The notes beneath the pieces were generated by a model that was given only the letters and a program-made list of their open reading frames with translations, was not told where the DNA came from and did no database searches. From NCBI GenBank assembly GCA_943787225.1, contig CALSLP010000001.1:682001-746000 (forward strand): 64,000 nt of DNA. Direction: 5' to 3'. Positions 63,468-64,000 of this stretch are shown piece by piece. Source of the DNA: an uncultured Alphaproteobacteria bacterium (GTDB taxonomy: Bacteria > Pseudomonadota > Alphaproteobacteria > MPNO01 > UBA2964). Every line of letters starts with the position of its first letter. Within the stretch, counting starts at the first letter, position 1. Made by a program: the position numbers and the translations under genes.

Positions 63468-64000
63468 ATGATACAGCAATACGCCAACCCAGCCCGGTTT
63501 AACCGTCTCGCCGCAACTCTCATGCCCTGGTTTGCCTGGCCTGCCGGGATTCTGATCGTTGTCGGACTCTATTTTGCCCTGTTTAATTCGCCGCCGGATT
63601 ATCAGCAGGGCGACACCGTCCGCATTATGTATGTCCACGTTCCCGCCGCGTGGATGGCGTTGTTCGTTTATACCTCGATGGCCCTTTCAAGCGCCGTCGG
63701 TCTGATCTGGAAACACCCTTTAGCGCATCTCTCCGCCCAGGCCGCGGCCCCCATCGGCGCCTGTTTTACTTTTGTCTGCCTGCTCACCGGTTCCCTCTGG
63801 GGAAAACCGATGTGGGGCACATGGTGGGTTTGGGATGCACGACTGACTTCAGTTCTCATCCTGTTTTTTCTCTATCTCGGGTTTATGGCGCTGCAAAATG
63901 CCTTCGACGATCCGGCACGCGGCGAACGTTCCGCCGCCATCCTGGCGATTATCGGCTTTATCAATGTGCCGATAATCAAGTTTTCAGTCGATTGGTGGAA
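63468..64000 (+). CDS. ccmC: Heme-handling protein CcmC (cut by window end)
   Basis: The frame from ATG 63468, behind GGGGAAG, runs off the window after about 177 residues. CcmC presents heme to CcmE. The conserved periplasmic histidine is H57 in MYVHVPAAWMA. The tryptophan-rich WWD domain is WGTWWVWDARLT at 116-127. Four hydrophobic segments are visible before the cut, and the remaining part should lie beyond the window. Order and strand (ccmA-ccmB-ccmC) are the usual ones. Confidence 0.94.
   Translation, partial: MIQQYANPARFNRLAATLMPWFAWPAGILIVVGLYFALFNSPPDYQQGDTVRIMYVHVPAAWMALFVYTSMALSSAVGLIWKHPLAHLSAQAAAPIGACFTFVCLLTGSLWGKPMWGTWWVWDARLTSVLILFFLYLGFMALQNAFDDPARGERSAAILAIIGFINVPIIKFSVDWW

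Noticed and set aside
1..64000. CRISPR arrays, prophage genes, integrase-tRNA junctions, rRNA
   Set aside because: I saw no regularly spaced repeats, no phage structural genes and no rRNA; the tRNA-Arg has no integrase or direct repeat beside it.

Overview
The window looks like a chromosomal segment of an alphaproteobacterium, probably Rhodospirillales-like, with moderately high GC. The reasons are the gene cluster Suv3-like helicase / S4 protein / TerB-like / fdxA / carD, the ccmABC genes, a CobN-type cobalamin locus, and dispersed GTCAYCCCGG-type intergenic repeats. The taxon is an inference, because no rRNA lies in the window.

Layout. 1-3189: an operon of a broken short-chain dehydrogenase, a thiamine-diphosphate enzyme and a heme-oxygenase-like diiron oxidase candidate. 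3194-25578: a compact cobalamin cluster holding corrin-ring methylation (cbiX, cobH, cobL, cobI, cbiG-cobJ fusion, cobM, cobK, cbiD, cobA), amidation, chelation and adenosylation (cobB, cobN, cobO, cobQ, cobW) and nucleotide-loop assembly (cbiB, cobD-type PLP enzyme, cobU, cobT, cobS, cobC-like phosphatase). A cobalamin riboswitch precedes cobU-cobW-cobN-cobO-cobQ. 25677-28440: remains of a type I secretion locus (TolC start, HlyD end) around an IS3-family element, with the middle of the locus missing. 28518-28594: tRNA-Arg(CCT). 28663-38099: sulfatase, a Cys-rich secreted protein, two PagL-like lipid A deacylase paralogues (one broken), proline iminopeptidase, an SNase-like protein, an M48 lipoprotein protease and a membrane adenylate cyclase. 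38149-44903: the carD/fdxA/TerB/S4/helicase cluster and htpG. 44903-57746: a catabolic and transport island with an MBL hydrolase, a branched-chain-type ABC transporter with a duplicated binding protein, a PuuE-like deacetylase, a LigI-like hydrolase, a LigAB-like ring-cleavage dioxygenase, a TauD-family dioxygenase and an OmpA lipoprotein. 58036-64000: a DUF1223 protein, aconitase, a candidate small RNA, and ccmA-ccmB-ccmC (the last cut by the window end).

Three points stand out. First, the divergent acnA/ccmA gap (61571-61985) carries an orphan plus-strand array of three strong hairpins whose loops and linker are all C-rich anti-Shine-Dalgarno motifs, ending in a U7 terminator. This is a good candidate for a regulatory RNA. 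Second, the SDR / ThDP enzyme / diiron-oxidase trio is an unassigned biosynthetic or catabolic unit. Third, about 17 frameshifts are spread over ten loci, several of them at short homopolymers and some in housekeeping genes such as htpG, while the 22-kb cobalamin cluster has none. Many of these are probably sequence errors, but the duplicated livK copy, the secretion locus and one PagL copy may be truly decaying.
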